64,000 bases of DNA from Sipunculus nudus (GCA_026874595.1 CM049310.1:54255058-54319057); one strand, 5' to 3'. Positions 1 to 12,017 are shown, counted from the first letter of the stretch. Notes: generated by a model from the sequence alone, not told the origin. A program made the numbers and translations.

Positions 1-1
1 G

Positions 2-322
2 CTAGACGAAGTAGTTCGTCGATACAGAGATTCCAAAGAGGAAGCTTATAATAAAGTAGTGAGTGATGCAAATATGGTCAAACGGATGCGCGGAAGAGTT
101 GCCGATATGGAAGATATCTTGGATGAGAAGGAAAATAGAATTAAAGAATTAGAAGAAGAACTGAAGGCGCGTGCCGATGCGAAGGAGGTTGTTGCTAAGC
201 AACAGGCTCCAGCTGCGACGCCTACACCAGCAATTAATGGGGCTGCTGAAAAGGAAGTTTCAACAAAGAAGAAATCTTCCGCAACAGGAAAGCGACCGCC
301 AGTCGGTAAAATCAAGAAGTAG
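2..322 (+). CDS. Last coding exon of a coiled-coil protein (5' partial)
   Basis: An open frame runs from base 2 to a TAG at 320-322 and encodes 106 residues. The first 60 or so are highly charged with heptad-like spacing (DEKENRIKELEEELKARAD), which predicts a coiled coil. An Ala/Pro/Thr-rich linker and a Lys-rich basic tail ending PPVGKIKK follow. The N-terminus lies outside the window, so the start and the family are unknown. The coil resembles the last coil of the minus-strand gene at 34636-39289 (DRDNRVKSLEEQVKELKA), and both end in basic tails, but coiled coils converge easily. It could be a third member of that family or any other structural coiled-coil protein. The exon is convergent with gene A at 17566-26694. 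Confidence 0.6.
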   Translation, partial: LDEVVRRYRDSKEEAYNKVVSDANMVKRMRGRVADMEDILDEKENRIKELEEELKARADAKEVVAKQQAPAATPTPAINGAAEKEVSTKKKSSATGKRPPVGKIKK

Positions 323-680
323 ATCTTTCTATTTGTTGACTACATTTTTCCATAAACGGTCTTAAGAACGTGAAGTTCCTTGGATAAAACTTATCTCCTA
401 TGGGGCACTTATTTTTTATAAGATATAATTTCTAAATACAATCATTCTTGCAAGAAGATCATGCATGTATAGCTTTAACATATCTGACAAGAATACACTT
501 AGAGTGTCTTCCGCCTCCGGCATAAAGAAAATGTTTTATAAACAGAAATGGATATCTTCTCGAAAATATACCCTTTCTTCACAGTTCCTCTTTTCTAGTA
601 AAGAAATGGTGTTCCGTCAGCATTGATAGTCGTTAATTTAAGCTTGACAGTCATAAACGCAAAGCATCTTCATACAGACC

Positions 681-725
681 TTAATTCAGCGAGCCGCTCT
701 GGCATCTATTTCTTGAATAATAAAC
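681..725. repeat. Single end of a TIR element (half copy)
   Basis: This segment (TTAATTCAGCGAGCCG, then TATTTCTTGAATAATAAAC) matches the left terminal inverted repeat of the element at 38506-38868. I found no matching right end nearby, so it is a solitary end or a decayed copy. It carries the AATAAA at 719-724 that may serve the upstream gene. Confidence 0.55.
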
Positions 726-1231
726 AATTAGTTGAACCGATCAAATGTCTCGCGGGAACGTTTTAATGCACTAATTACAAGCCTTAAGGCATTTTCGGTG
801 CACAAACATGGACTAGTCTATGATGGATGGAGTCCGTGACTCCAAGATATTCTGTTCTTATTTAACCAGACAGCGTTTTCACCAATGTTAAATATATGGG
901 GTAAATATTGCCAGGACAGAGCAAAGAGACCACTTTAATTAGTGCAAATAAGTATGAAGTCATGACGAATAAGTCAGTGAACCGTTACTTTTTATGATGA
1001 AATTCTTCTGTATTTCACTGTGCATCAAATGCCCCCGATGGCAACGTAATATTATAATCCGTAATCCATTGAACTGTTCATCCCGCTTTCCTTTTGTATT
1101 TATATTTTTATATGCTTTAGGTTTGTTCATATATTTTTTAAATATGAAATATAAAGTTATACTGACTGATGAGTTGTTGCCTGAAGAGACCCACATAAAA
1201 TCATATTTCTGTAAAGACCAATTATACGTGC

Positions 1232-1232
<1 letters not shown>

Positions 1233-1271
<39 letters not shown>
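1233..1271. repeat. (GA)n microsatellite
   Basis: Uninterrupted GA dinucleotides. Confidence 0.95.
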
Positions 1272-1273
<2 letters not shown>

Positions 1274-2517
1274 TGCCCAGGATTTACAGAAGGTGAGTGT
1301 GTGTCTGCAAGCCACCCCCCCCCCCCCCCCCGGGAAGATAAATTGACGCTACTGTCTATGTTGCATGCTCTTACTGATAGACGCACAGCCTATATTCTTT
1401 CTGAACTGAGAATCAATGTCTTTCACAGCTGATGTCTCCAGGAATCATCCAGCACTAGGTAACTCAATATGTCTCCACACAACGATACTCCTCATACCTC
1501 TAAAGATTCGGGTGTAAATAATGTCCTTGGCCTGTTACCGGAAGCGCTCACAATAGATATAAATCGCCGAATTACCAGTCCCTCGGCCATTGCGATGTCC
1601 TCTCTGATGTCCGTTAAAGAGGGATAAACATGGCCTTCCCGAGACACAGTCTGTTAACGCTTACTGACATCATCTCTTAGCTGGACAGACTGATGAACGC
1701 AGACTTGCCTCTAGACTGCAGACCATCGTCAGACTACACCAATCTGGCGCGCTGATCAGGCATTGTAGCGGATTTCTTCTCACCCTTGGCTTATACGTGC
1801 TTGCTAACGTCACAAGTCCCGACGCCCCTGGCAATCATCACACTCCTTTAAGCCGACCGTCAATAATTACATGAATATAAAGATGGACACGCCTCGAGAG
1901 ATCAAACCCTGAGATAAACAAGCTAAGCAGGTGTTCGCCCTTTGAAGTCTACAATGAACAAAGTTACTTGAGATGGTCGAGACTGAGACGGATCCCACGG
2001 AATTAAACTGTGCTGAAATAAACATCAAATGAGGCACGTGTGCTCTCTAACCTAAGTTTTCACGCTAACATCTAAACATGTATGCCATATTAATGTACAG
2101 TAAATTATTTTTAAAAAATCATCTGATTATACTCCCTACTTGAATATGCAATGAAATAACTAAGTCACAGTCCTTTGGTGACAGACATCTAGCGGCAAAT
2201 CACCGTACCAGAGATTTGCCAATGACCGAAGATAGTATTGCTTCGCACGCTCTTACCACAACAGCTAGTGCCCAATTATACTTACTCCCGGCCTATGGTT
2301 TAACTGTTTGTCAAAACAAGGCACTGTCAACCTGTTTACTAACAGCTTGTATATCTTTAAAACATCTGGACATATAATCAAGATGTTATGAAGATGATGA
2401 AACTGAAAATTTCCCGGTTATCCAACAAAAACATATGAAACAAGATAGTATTATATAAACTACCGGTAGATATCTGCAATCACCAAGCGATCATTGAAAG
2501 TCTGGTTTTTAAAAATC

Positions 2518-2566
2518 TATATATATATATATATATATATATCTATGCAAACTGTGCAAAACTATG

Positions 2567-2613
<47 letters not shown>
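2518..2613. repeat. Compound (TA)n and (AG)n microsatellite
   Basis: A TA tract (2518-2542) is followed, after a short unique spacer, by an AG tract (2569-2613). Confidence 0.95.
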
Positions 2614-2615
<2 letters not shown>

Positions 2616-2689
2616 CTCCATAATAAGGCACGGCCAAGTGTTCAGTACAGAGTACAAAAAATATGCAGACCACATTCATCATTTTTCAT

Positions 2690-3080
2690 ACATTATCCAT
2701 AATGACCCGTGCGTATCCTACGAATTCAAGGGGTGCACATAGGTTATTAATAAGCGTGTCACCTGCATGTTGTGTATCAATATTTCCAATAAGTTCAACG
2801 CCCACAGCTGGCTCGGTGGCCAAGTGGTAAGGCGTCGGTCTCGTAAACCGAAGATCCCGGGTTCGACCCCCGGTCGGGCCTACTTAGTTTTGTCTTCAAT
2901 AAAAGATGAAACTAAAGTCCAGCGAACACAGGGTAGTTCAAGAAGCAAATTTGTCGATGACATCCAGACACCTCATCCGTCACGTGACAGGAGCACCAGA
3001 ATGATACTTGTAGTGGTTCGGTGGCAAATTCTATCATACTTTTTTCGCAAGCTTTTTATCTCCCCTTTGCATTTCTACAA
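2690..3080. repeat. Segmental duplication unit around tRNA-Thr, copy 1
   Basis: Both flanks of the tRNA at 2810-2881 recur around the tRNA at 5715-5786. Shared upstream landmarks are ACCCGTGCGTATCC, GTCACCTGCAT and GTATCAATATTTCC. Shared downstream landmarks are GGCAAATTCTATCATA and TTTTATCTCCC followed by TTTGCATTTCT. The copied unit is therefore roughly 390 bp and not the tRNA alone. Confidence 0.75.
2810..2881 (+). tRNA. tRNA-Thr (anticodon CGT)
   Basis: A 72-nt cloverleaf. The acceptor stem pairs GGCTCGG with TCGGGCC through G-T wobbles. The anticodon stem is TCGGT/ACCGA around the loop CTCGTAA, giving anticodon CGT, which reads ACG (Thr). The T arm is CCGGG-TTCGACC-CCCGG. Internal promoter boxes are intact (GGCCAAGTGG and GGTTCGACCCC). 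There is no intron and CCA is not encoded, as expected in eukaryotes. It is identical to the copy at 5715-5786. Confidence 0.93.
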
Positions 3081-3534
3081 GTTAGCAGTGTAAAATGAGT
3101 AGTTTAATGTCATTTACAGTACTTAAAACATTTAAACCCCAAGAAATGGTTTACTGGAAATAAATGCAAATAGAACCAGAGGGGTTAACACAAAACTGCA
3201 GAAACCTGACTTTCCTTTTTGGTATTTTCTTATCAATATATCATTCAAAAGCAAAATAAGGATGCTTTTGAAAAATTAATTATAATGTTGTTAGTTTGAT
3301 ATATGCAAGGTCATGTGAGGTCAGAGGTCACAGAGTCAGACACGTGCATCCCTTTTTGTCTGAAGACAGATCTTATATCAATAAATATTTTGTAAAAATC
3401 ATAAAAACACCGGACGAAGTCTGTATATAATTTGATTTTGCCATGTTTGAGTCGGTAAGTATCTGTCGGAATCTGTCAACAATTTTTAATTAATTCTATT
3501 TCATATTAATTTTCTATACAGCAATATAAAGTTA

Positions 3535-3624
<90 letters not shown>

Positions 3625-4414
3625 ACACACAGTGATACTTTTTCCGTAAAATTAAGAATGATGTTTCGATTTGAATAGTCTGCAATAAAAAAATATAGAA
3701 AGATTGTTACATAGATGATGACGAAGATAAGTTGAATATCATTATTTGCCACTAGATAAAATTCTATTATAATGTGGAAATAAGGAAGTTTGGTTCATAA
3801 ACCCTTCTGCAAGTTTAGCCATTTTTCTGTATTATCCTGTTTTTAGAAAGATTTCTGGAGCTTCATTTATTTAGAGTGGCTTGGTTTTTTTGTATAATAT
3901 TACATGTTGATAAAATAAATAAATATGACATCCAGTTAAAATTCATTGAAATTCTTTTTAACAGCGCAAAAGCAGATAGATGCCTAGAATTTGTGTTAGG
4001 CTATAGCGCGTGCAGTTCACTTGTTCCAGTGAGCTAAAGAAGATTAGGAGAACGGGGTGCACAAGAAAACGCCATGCCTATAGATAAGATGTTCAAATGT
4101 CAAGAATGATATTCTGTCAAGAAACGACTCGAATTAATAAGAAGTTCATTTGATGATTTATTGTTTTAATAGAGATTTAAATGAATCATAAAACTCCTAT
4201 ATTTATATCTTATAATATAAAAGTTAATATTTTCATTTTCCTGCTATCGAAATAATCATCATCGATATCATAGAGCAAGGGATAGATATATATATAACCA
4301 ACTATACATGTCGTACAAGTGAGTGTTGTCTTAATAAAACATATTAGGCATAAAACCCGGAGCTATTTGTGTAAAATCATCATAAATTTGTACCTGAAAA
4401 CCGTTGGTTCAGCT
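2882..4414. other. Non-coding stretch with a long (AT)n tract
   Basis: No gene is seen beyond the duplicated tRNA flank. It holds a dinucleotide tract at 3535-3621. Confidence 0.5.
3535..3621. repeat. (AT)n microsatellite
   Basis: About 43 uninterrupted AT units, the longest dinucleotide tract in the window. Confidence 0.97.
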
Positions 4415-4486
4415 GGCTTGGAGGCCAAATGATAAGGCGTCAGTCTCGTAAACCGAAGATCACGGGTTCGACCCCCGGTCGGGTCT
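4415..4486 (+). pseudogene. Decayed tRNA-Thr (CGT) copy
   Basis: Same 72-nt length and same CTCGTAA anticodon loop as the intact copies. It has an A-C mismatch in the anticodon stem (TCAGT/ACCGA), an A-G mismatch at the base of the T stem, and changes in the D arm and acceptor. The internal promoter boxes are mostly kept, so some transcription is possible. Its upstream flank (TTCATAAAT-like, then GTTCAGCTGGCT) resembles that of the copy at 4933. Confidence 0.75.
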
Positions 4487-4932
4487 ACTTTTTTTAACTT
4501 CATTAAAAAACAATACAGCAAATACAGGTAATATCGAAATGCAAGAATGTCGAATTGGTAAGGACACACAACCCGATAGGATCTCCTAGGTGACACTTAG
4601 GGGAATGCCCATTCCAGATTCATGCAGGTAGGATTTCTTTTTTTTTTTACCTGGGACTAATATTGTGCCCAAATTTCATTTTTTTTTTTAAATCAACCAC
4701 ATTGGACATCTAGTGTAAACAGAAAAAGGAGGGGGAAGATAAACAAATAAGATTAAAATTATCGTAAAACGCTAGTTTCAAAATATAAAAGAGACCACTG
4801 ACATCATTTCATGTTCCTGCTAAGGAATTTAGTGTTGTTAGAATAAAGAAAATCAGGCTTAACCTATTCGCCCCCCATAAATCTTATTGTGCACAATCTT
4901 CATAAATAAGTACTTAAATCGTTAGTTCAGCT

Positions 4933-5004
4933 GGCTCGGTGGCAAAATTGTAAGCCGTTGGTCTCGTAAACCGAAGATCCTGGGTGTGTACCCCGGTCGG
5001 GCCT
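4933..5004 (+). pseudogene. Decayed tRNA-Thr (CGT) copy
   Basis: A 72-nt relative with intact acceptor and anticodon arms. The T loop TTCGACC is replaced by TGTGTAC, which removes the TTC needed for the tertiary fold and for box B. The D arm is also altered. It is very unlikely to be a working tRNA. Confidence 0.8.
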
Positions 5005-5579
5005 ACACTCCTTAAAAAGCTATGTTTTTTGTGAACTGACGGAACAATGCTTTATCACAGAAAGAAATGCATATTAGGTTTACAAACTTTTCTAACACTG
5101 GCAAGATATCTGAAATGTTAACATATTGTCATAGGCCACCACTATAGAAGGTGTTTTCATGAGCCTACAGTCATGAATCAGACTTTCATGTGTATACACA
5201 TGCAGTGCCACGCTTCAATGGCTGAAGTTCTCCTGGTGATTGGCAGAGCAAGCACTGGTTCTAATTCCTACCAATGGGCGGTTTAAACCTTGGATAAATT
5301 TTACAAAAGTCAATGGAAGAGAAACCTTTCATTGAAAAGACATATGATGATCATGATAATGATCCGGCGTATCTTCAAAATGTAAGGGATTGTTCTTTAT
5401 TGAAATGTTACCCATATAATCCTGGAAATTTCATCAAAATCTGTTCATTACGTTTTGCGAAAAGCTACCAACAAACAAACGAATCAAAGGGGGGAACATA
5501 ATATCTACGCCTTCAAATGCCTCCAGGATATGTTCAGTGCACTGAACAAAAATAAATACAGTTCACGTTTGTAATGCTC

Positions 5580-5985
5580 ATTTATTATTCATAATCACCC
5601 GTGCGTATCCCTCAGACACCTCGGGTGCGCACGGGTCAATTAAAAGCGAGTCACCTGCATCAGCTGCATGTTGCTTGGGTATCAATATTTCCTCTCCGTT
5701 TAATGCGAACGACTGGCTCGGTGGCCAAGTGGTAAGGCGTCGGTCTCGTAAACCGAAGATCCCGGGTTCGACCCCCGGTCGGGCCTACTTTTAACCTCAG
5801 TCAATGGAAGAGAAACCTGTGCTGTCCTCAAAACACAGAAGCAATGTTGCCGAATCGTTCAGGACACCACAATACCCGTGACGCGATCACCTTGATCACA
5901 TTTGTCGTGATTCAGTATCAAAAAGTTGGCAAATTCTATCATATCATTTTGGAAAGCGTTTTATCTCCCTTTTGCATTTCTGCAG
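5580..5985. repeat. Segmental duplication unit around tRNA-Thr, copy 2
   Basis: Partner of 2690-3080, sharing upstream and downstream flank blocks. A phrase just after the tRNA (GTCAATGGAAGAGAAACC) also occurs near 5310, which suggests further rearrangement. Confidence 0.75.
5715..5786 (+). tRNA. tRNA-Thr (anticodon CGT)
   Basis: The 72 nt are identical to the tRNA at 2810-2881, with all stems, the CTCGTAA loop and both internal promoter boxes intact. Identity within diverged flanks points to selection or gene conversion. Confidence 0.93.
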
Positions 5986-6682
5986 GAAAAATTGATAATA
6001 AATCCTGATGCGGGTTTAGTAACTGATACTGAAGAGTTGATTGTCAGAATAAGGTATATCAACAAAAATTAAAATCACTATTTCTTAATTGATGAATGGG
6101 CTCTGTAGATAGCATTTCATTTCAGGATATATGTGTTATTTAAATTAAGCTACTATCATTATTCTGAGCAGAGATACTTAAGTTTATGATTGTTGATGCA
6201 GAACCAGTTCTGGGCCATAATTTCAGGGAAACCTGTGACCACTGGTTAGCACTGCTCCAGACTTGGCATGCTGCCAGGGTTAGGGGGCGTGGCAACTTCA
6301 ACATTTGACAGCTTATGACTGGGCTTATGTGGGGGTTTGTGGGACACTTTATCACACAAGTGACGTTAAAGGATTATTTGTATTATTTGATTAATATTTT
6401 TATTAACTTCAGATGTAACATGCATGATCAGTGTAACACACACTCCGATCAAACACACATTCATGGGATTTGAAAGGGATTAAGCAGTTTGCCTCAAGCT
6501 CACTCGCAACTCTTTCTGTATTAAAATACATTAAAAAGGCATAATTTAATCAAATGAAACATTTATCACAAATTAAATAATCACAACAATGATAATAATT
6601 GATGAAAGATAATATAAAATCCATACAAAGTGCGCTACTCATATGCGTCTCCGACTCCTGAGATAATCTGAAGTGTGAATTC
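5986..6682. other. Non-coding stretch
   Basis: AT-rich sequence in which I see no gene and no repeat. Confidence 0.4.
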
Positions 6683-6685
6683 TTA

Positions 6686-7351
6686 TGGGGCTATCCCACT
6701 TAAGCGACTCTACCGGCAACTACAGGCGACCAGGCTGTCGCCTCATGGTCGCCGAAAAAACAGGCGACAAGACCTCCACAATGAAAATAGTCTACGACAA
6801 GATACAACAGGTTGACGACTGTCTGACGACAAGCTGCCGACAACCGGCGACACAATTGCAGCGACAAAGGACAATCACCTTCGACAACCTACGACCACAT
6901 CTACGACAACTTACGACTACACTGGCGACAACCTGCAACACCAGAATTCATGCTACGAATACCCGCGAAAAGTTTCGACGAGTCTCTACCCTGTACTATA
7001 TAAGGAGCCCGAGACGAGGAATGGTCCTGTATCAAGTACACCACCCCATGACAGGCTTTACGACAACCAACGCCACCTGGCGACAGCTTACGACAGGGCC
7101 TAGGACAACCCACGTCATCTGGCGACAGCCTACGGCAACACCCACGCCAGTAGAAGACAGGCTACGCTCACCGGCGTCTGAAAAGCTGTCGCCTGAGAAT
7201 TTTGAACATGTTTAAAAGCTAGCGGCGACTGGTAAGAGGCCAAGCGACTTTGGGCGACTTCAGGCCACTACAGGCGACCCCCCGGCGACCATGAAGCGAA
7301 AGTCTGGTCCCCTGTTGTCGCCTGTAGAGTCGCCTAAGTGGGACAGCCCCA
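6686..7351. mobile_element. Harbinger-like MITE with 3-bp TTA target duplication
   Basis: Inverted ends begin TGGGGCTATCCCACTTAAG on the left. The complement of the right end reads TGGGGCTGTCCCACTTAGG. Similarity extends about 70 bp inward, through a shared TCATGGTCGCCG. TTA lies immediately outside both ends (6683-6685 and 7352-7354), as in PIF/Harbinger insertions. The interior is unusually GC-rich for the window and studded with CGAC/GTCG motifs. A 176-codon open frame inside has no recognisable domain and is probably a by-product of that composition. No transposase is present, so the element is non-autonomous. Confidence 0.8.
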
Positions 7352-7354
7352 TTA

Positions 7355-8711
7355 CGTCACAGTTTCATAGCCAATCAGTTTAAAAGTAGCAGTATACCCA
7401 TTCGATTAACGACATCCGCGTGTCAGTCTGTACTCAAATAGTAACCTCATGAAGTGGTTTCGAAAATTTAGCGAAGTCAGGGTTTGATATGGGCACGGAA
7501 ATACGACAGGAAAGAAAGTTATCTGGAGAGAGAGTTTGGCGGCTATTAGAAGCCGGAAGATCGTGAATAACCGCACCCTCATCTTGAAATTAAAATAATT
7601 TGATACTATCACACATATATCTTTAGTATATTGGTGCCGTTGTCGGTAACTGGATTTGTGTTTTCAACAGTGTTTATGTCATGACAATGCGCATGCGTGC
7701 ACTAACATGGAGTCACTTCCTTCTGCCATCTTAATAAAAGACTAAACAGTCATGTTGTCAGTACTCTTCCCAATCAGGACAGTAAAAAAATATGTTCTAG
7801 CAAGACCCTGATTTTCTGGCCCATCTAGGCCTATTTTTAATTATTCAATTCAGCTAACAAAAATATATACCACAATGAATTTTTCTTGATCCTATATACT
7901 TGACATCCGTAATCAGCTAAAACTGCTCTAACAAGGGAATATAATATGTGTAAATCTGACAAAAGTTGACTGTCGAATAAACTTTAATTCTAATCTGGGC
8001 AAACAAAGTAATAAAGAAAGTAAAATGGTGATGTGACACCAGTTTCACCGAACCATAGGAATGGTCTCACTCCACTAAGAATAGCGCCATTCCGGCCCTC
8101 TGATATTAGAGAGTATACAACCAGCTTACTGACTGACTGTCAGAGTGCCGTTACACCCTTCAGCGAGTAACGCACTATAAGGTTCTATGAGGATGTAAAA
8201 TATTATCGTCATTTCTGACAACGCCTCATGATCTACAGATACACTGTCAACTGACATAACACAACAACAACACCAAGCATGAGCGAGAAAAGTTCTGTTT
8301 TTCAAACTGGCTCAGCAAATTGGCAAACCCCTCCGCATGTTTGTTGAATTTCTGACCGCATGACTACAGGCATTGCATCGCACGGGTTACTGGACGCAGC
8401 TTACTTGTACGCGACACTGGAAATGACTCTTTACCATAGAGACGGAGTTCGAGTTTAGGTTGTGAGTTCACATGTATTCTCTTTGGTCAATTTATCATTC
8501 GTAGCCTAATGTTAAAATTATTGGTAGTTTTCCACAATATAAATGCAACATGATGGAAAACCACTGCGTTGCATTCCTCAATACTGCTTGTATCACGACT
8601 CAAGTAGGCTTACCATCCAAATTATCATTGCCTTCTTAGTCGGGTTGTCACGGCAATACTAAGTATAAGTCCAGCTGTTAAGAAAATAATTGTGCAAAAA
8701 GTGAAAGAAGC
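7355..8711. other. Non-coding stretch
   Basis: No gene or clear repeat recognised. Confidence 0.35.
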
Positions 8712-8835
8712 ATGAAACTTGGCATAATAGTTGGCCAGACCATACTTAACATTTTCAGATATAAGGCCAAGCGGAATTCATCCGATCTTGGTCAAAATCC
8801 AAGATGGCGTCCAAGATGGCCGCCGGATTATCATA
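8712..8835 (+). repeat. AAGATGGC-type dispersed repeat, copy 1
   Basis: Contains ATCCAAGATGGCGTCCAAG followed by ATGGCCGCC, together with CTTGGCATAATAGTTGGCCAGACCATA and an ATATAAGGCCAAGCGGAATTC-like block. The same blocks occur in opposite orientation at about 11688 and 12018. Confidence 0.6.
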
Positions 8836-9069
8836 TATCAATACTTTCGGTTAGATTGTGTCCTAGAATGCTTTCCAAGTGTACTATTTCTATGTTTTTG
8901 GGGTCGATAAATTCATTTATAAGGGTTTAAAGGCTGTAAAATGACTCGTGAATGAATCCTGGTTTTGTTTATATTGAAATTGTCCTACATTTTCCCTTGT
9001 TTACTAGCACAATGGATAGCAAACATTATTGTCGATTTCTGTACAGTAGCTGCATACATTGTGATCGTA

Positions 9070-10340
9070 GTCAAATGAAAGTATCATTTGCTGGCTTATG
9101 TTTGTCTGCTTTGTCATGAATTCGGATGCTTTAATACAGAACAATTTTTATTGCAATGTTTCTTCCTTTCTTCCTTTTACTTCCCCTTTATTTGCATGCT
9201 AACAAATATAATTACTTTGAAGAGGTGAAGGGTGCAAAAAAAACTTATCTGTCGAAATCTGCAATGAAATTAGGATTGAACTTGATATGTCCGTAAACAC
9301 TTACACAGAATTCATGTAAACCTTTGTTAGGGCAATGGGATATATCAAATGCATAAATCCAACTGTGCTGACATTAACATATATATTAATTTTACGTATT
9401 TGAGCCCAATGTCTGTTTCAATGTAATGGAATGGACAATTGAGTGGTAAAAAGTTCGGCTTTCTCCACTGGCGCCCCAACAACTTTCCAATTCCTATTGG
9501 GTTATAATGGCCCATCCATGGTGGGTGAATTCCTCTTTGCCCTTCGCTTTCCTTAACCCCTGTATATATATATACCACCGAACGCCACCATCCGAGCCAT
9601 GGAGAGTGCCTTGTAAAAGTAATTACAACTAACTGTACAATCCACATTAATTATATATTATAATAAAATAAATTAGACAATCCATATAATATAAAGTTTA
9701 TCCTGCTTATAACTTTTATATCAGACTGGATGCGTGCGTGGCAGGAAACAGACATATGTAAGAAACTCACACCTGTCAGCTGTATAGATTCCGCCTTGTA
9801 TGTACCTACTGAAATTGTGCTAAAGTTCCCTTTTTCATCAGTACACCCAACGGTAAACTTGATAAAATTTGCTGAATCCTGCACTTTTAAATGAAAGTGT
9901 CATTTGCTGGGGTAGGTTTTATTATATTAATATTTAATATCTGACTTCCTCTGTTTGAAATCCCCTTATTTGCATGCTAACGAATGTATAAACTGCTTTG
10001 CCGAGGTAAGGGATGAAAGGAAAAAACTAAGGTATCCTGTTTGGTATCAGTGGGAGCTCCATATATCAATGAAGAATAGGCAGGGTTTTCGAAAATCTAC
10101 AAACATGATATTTAATTTTACCATCAACTTAACATTCATGTAAATCTTGATTAGTGCAACAAAAAATCAAATAGTTCTGCTGAAATTTAATTTACATGTT
10201 CTAGTTAAAAGTATTTGAACACCATGTCTGTTTAAAAGGAAAGACTTTTATTTATAATGAATTTAGAGTACATGCGTGCATGACAAGATACGCGCTTATG
10301 TAGAAGCTCACACCTGTGTGCTGTATGGATGCAAAACTTC
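9070..10340. repeat. Diverged tandem duplication with a length difference
   Basis: Blocks in 9073-9430 recur at 9890-10230, for example TCATTTGCTGG, TTTGCATGCTAACRAAT, TTCATGTAAA and ATGTCTGTTT. A CTCACACCTGT block at about 9769 recurs at about 10307. The offsets differ (about 817 and 540 bp). This fits about 270 bp of extra sequence in the first copy, near 9430-9700. Confidence 0.55.
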
Positions 10341-11227
10341 TTTTGCCATGACGTGATTGCTTTCAGACTGTATGTTGGCAAGAAAACAGAATCCACACAC
10401 ATTAGGGTGCGCAACATGTTGCTGTATGCTGCCTTTGTACTATGGTGATGAATGCGTGAAATAACACTCAGAAAGTCTAATTCACAAAACAAGGTTGAAA
10501 AATATAATGCACCCTCAAGTTTCAGACATGCATTCTTTCTTCATTAACTTGATAACCTAAAAATTCAGTACAAAGTTTGGTTTGAGTTTTAGCGATTTGA
10601 TTGGTGATTGTAACTTTGCTGTGCTTTCAGCTTCTGAGCTCTGGCAACCTTAGTACTTTCCCTTTATGTCAGTTTTATGCCCAAATGCAGAATGCTTGGG
10701 AAACTTGTATTTCATACCATTCGCTTCATCAAGTGAACATATATTAATGAGGATAGACTACTACTGAATATTATTACTGAACAGAACAGTTTATTACATT
10801 ATTTTTTTTGTAATATTGCCAGCAAATTTGATAACCTTGCCTGAATATTTTCTTTTATATTTTGAAGGACAAGAGCGTTTTTCTTCTAGTAAAACGCCCA
10901 CAATTCAAACTAAATATCGGTTCTTTTTATCTTATGTGCAAAGTTCAGTCCGACCTACAATCTTGCATTCGGTGCACATATAGATAAATTATTTCAATAA
11001 ATGAAGCAAATATTTATTATTTCAATTATCATTATATTTATTAAAAGTGTGCATTATGTAAGCAAACCAAGTATTTTAATACATCACTTGGAAATGCAAT
11101 GTTAGCTTAATGGTAAGGATCATAAACCAGATTATCAATGTAGAAGGTAAACGGCAAACTGCACAAGTGTCTACAAGTGTCCAGATTTTGTCATGCACCA
11201 TCAAAACAGTACAAAACTAGCATATAC
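10341..11227. other. Non-coding stretch
   Basis: AT-rich; no gene or clear repeat seen. Confidence 0.35.
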
Positions 11228-11292
11228 GGGGTTAGAACGTTGCCTCGTGGTTAAAACGTGTTTGTAGGTCCCCCGTTCAAACCCCGTCGATG
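11228..11292 (+). other. tRNA-like sequence (possible SINE head)
   Basis: A box-A-like TGCCTCGTGGTTAAAACG is followed about 35 bp later by a box-B-like CCGTTCAAACCCC. The outer ends can pair (ACGGGGTT with AACCCCGT). No good cloverleaf forms, so it may be a decayed tRNA or the start of a tRNA-derived SINE. Confidence 0.35.
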
Positions 11293-11687
11293 TCGCAATG
11301 ACATAATGGTGAAATCTTGCCACAAACCATGAGATTTTCTCTGATGTCTTAACGATAGGTTATGACTTCTTTCTAACAACATACCATCTTTATCATACGG
11401 ATAATTTCATTCTCATTCAGTCTATAACTTTAAAAGTAAGCGTAGCATTGAGCATAATGTGGTGAGCCGCTAAATATGTACTGAATCTGTCTTCATGCAA
11501 GCAAAGAGTCTTGAAGTTGCACCTTCACCTCAAGGCAATAATATAATTAATATATTAAATTTCGGCAGGGTAATCAACAAATACGTTTTACCGTTAGATG
11601 TGCTGGTAAAAAAAGGGTAACATAGAAACAGTGCACTTGCAATTCATTCCAGGACAAATATAACCGACTATATTGGTATTTTATATT

Positions 11688-11830
11688 TCGATGGCCATCT
11701 TGGCCACCATCTTGGAGTTTAAGCAAGCTATTGTGAATTCCGCTCGGCCCTATATCTGAACATATAGAGTATGGTCTGGAAAATTATTATGCCAAGTTTC
11801 ATTCTTCTTTCCTGATTTTCATTTTAATTC
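11688..11830 (-). repeat. AAGATGGC-type dispersed repeat, copy 2
   Basis: Inverted relative to copy 1. It carries GGCCATCTTGGCCACCATC, GAATTCCGCTCGGCCCTATA and TGCCAAGTTTCATTCTTCTTTC. Confidence 0.6.
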
Positions 11831-12017
11831 TTCTCAATATGCAGCTGAACTATTGGATTAAACGGAATATTACCAAATTCATGATAAAACCCAGCTAATG
11901 AGTACCGGGAGAGGGTTGGAACCTCAAAAATTGAATTTCTCAGTCCAAAAAAAAATATAATAGAGTACTTGCAATGCTTTCTCGGGACATTTTAACTCAA
12001 GTTATTGACATTTTCTA

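Larger units (their letters stand above)
323..2516. other. 3' flank and non-coding stretch
   Basis: No convincing gene is seen. The start is probably the 3' UTR of the coiled-coil gene; an AATAAA lies at 719-724, inside a repeat fragment. The stretch also holds a GA microsatellite and a C run of about 17 at 1315-1331. Confidence 0.4.

Noticed and set aside
6685-7215. 176-codon plus-strand open frame
   Set aside because: It lies inside a MITE, its composition follows the CGAC-rich repeats, and no domain or splice signal supports it.
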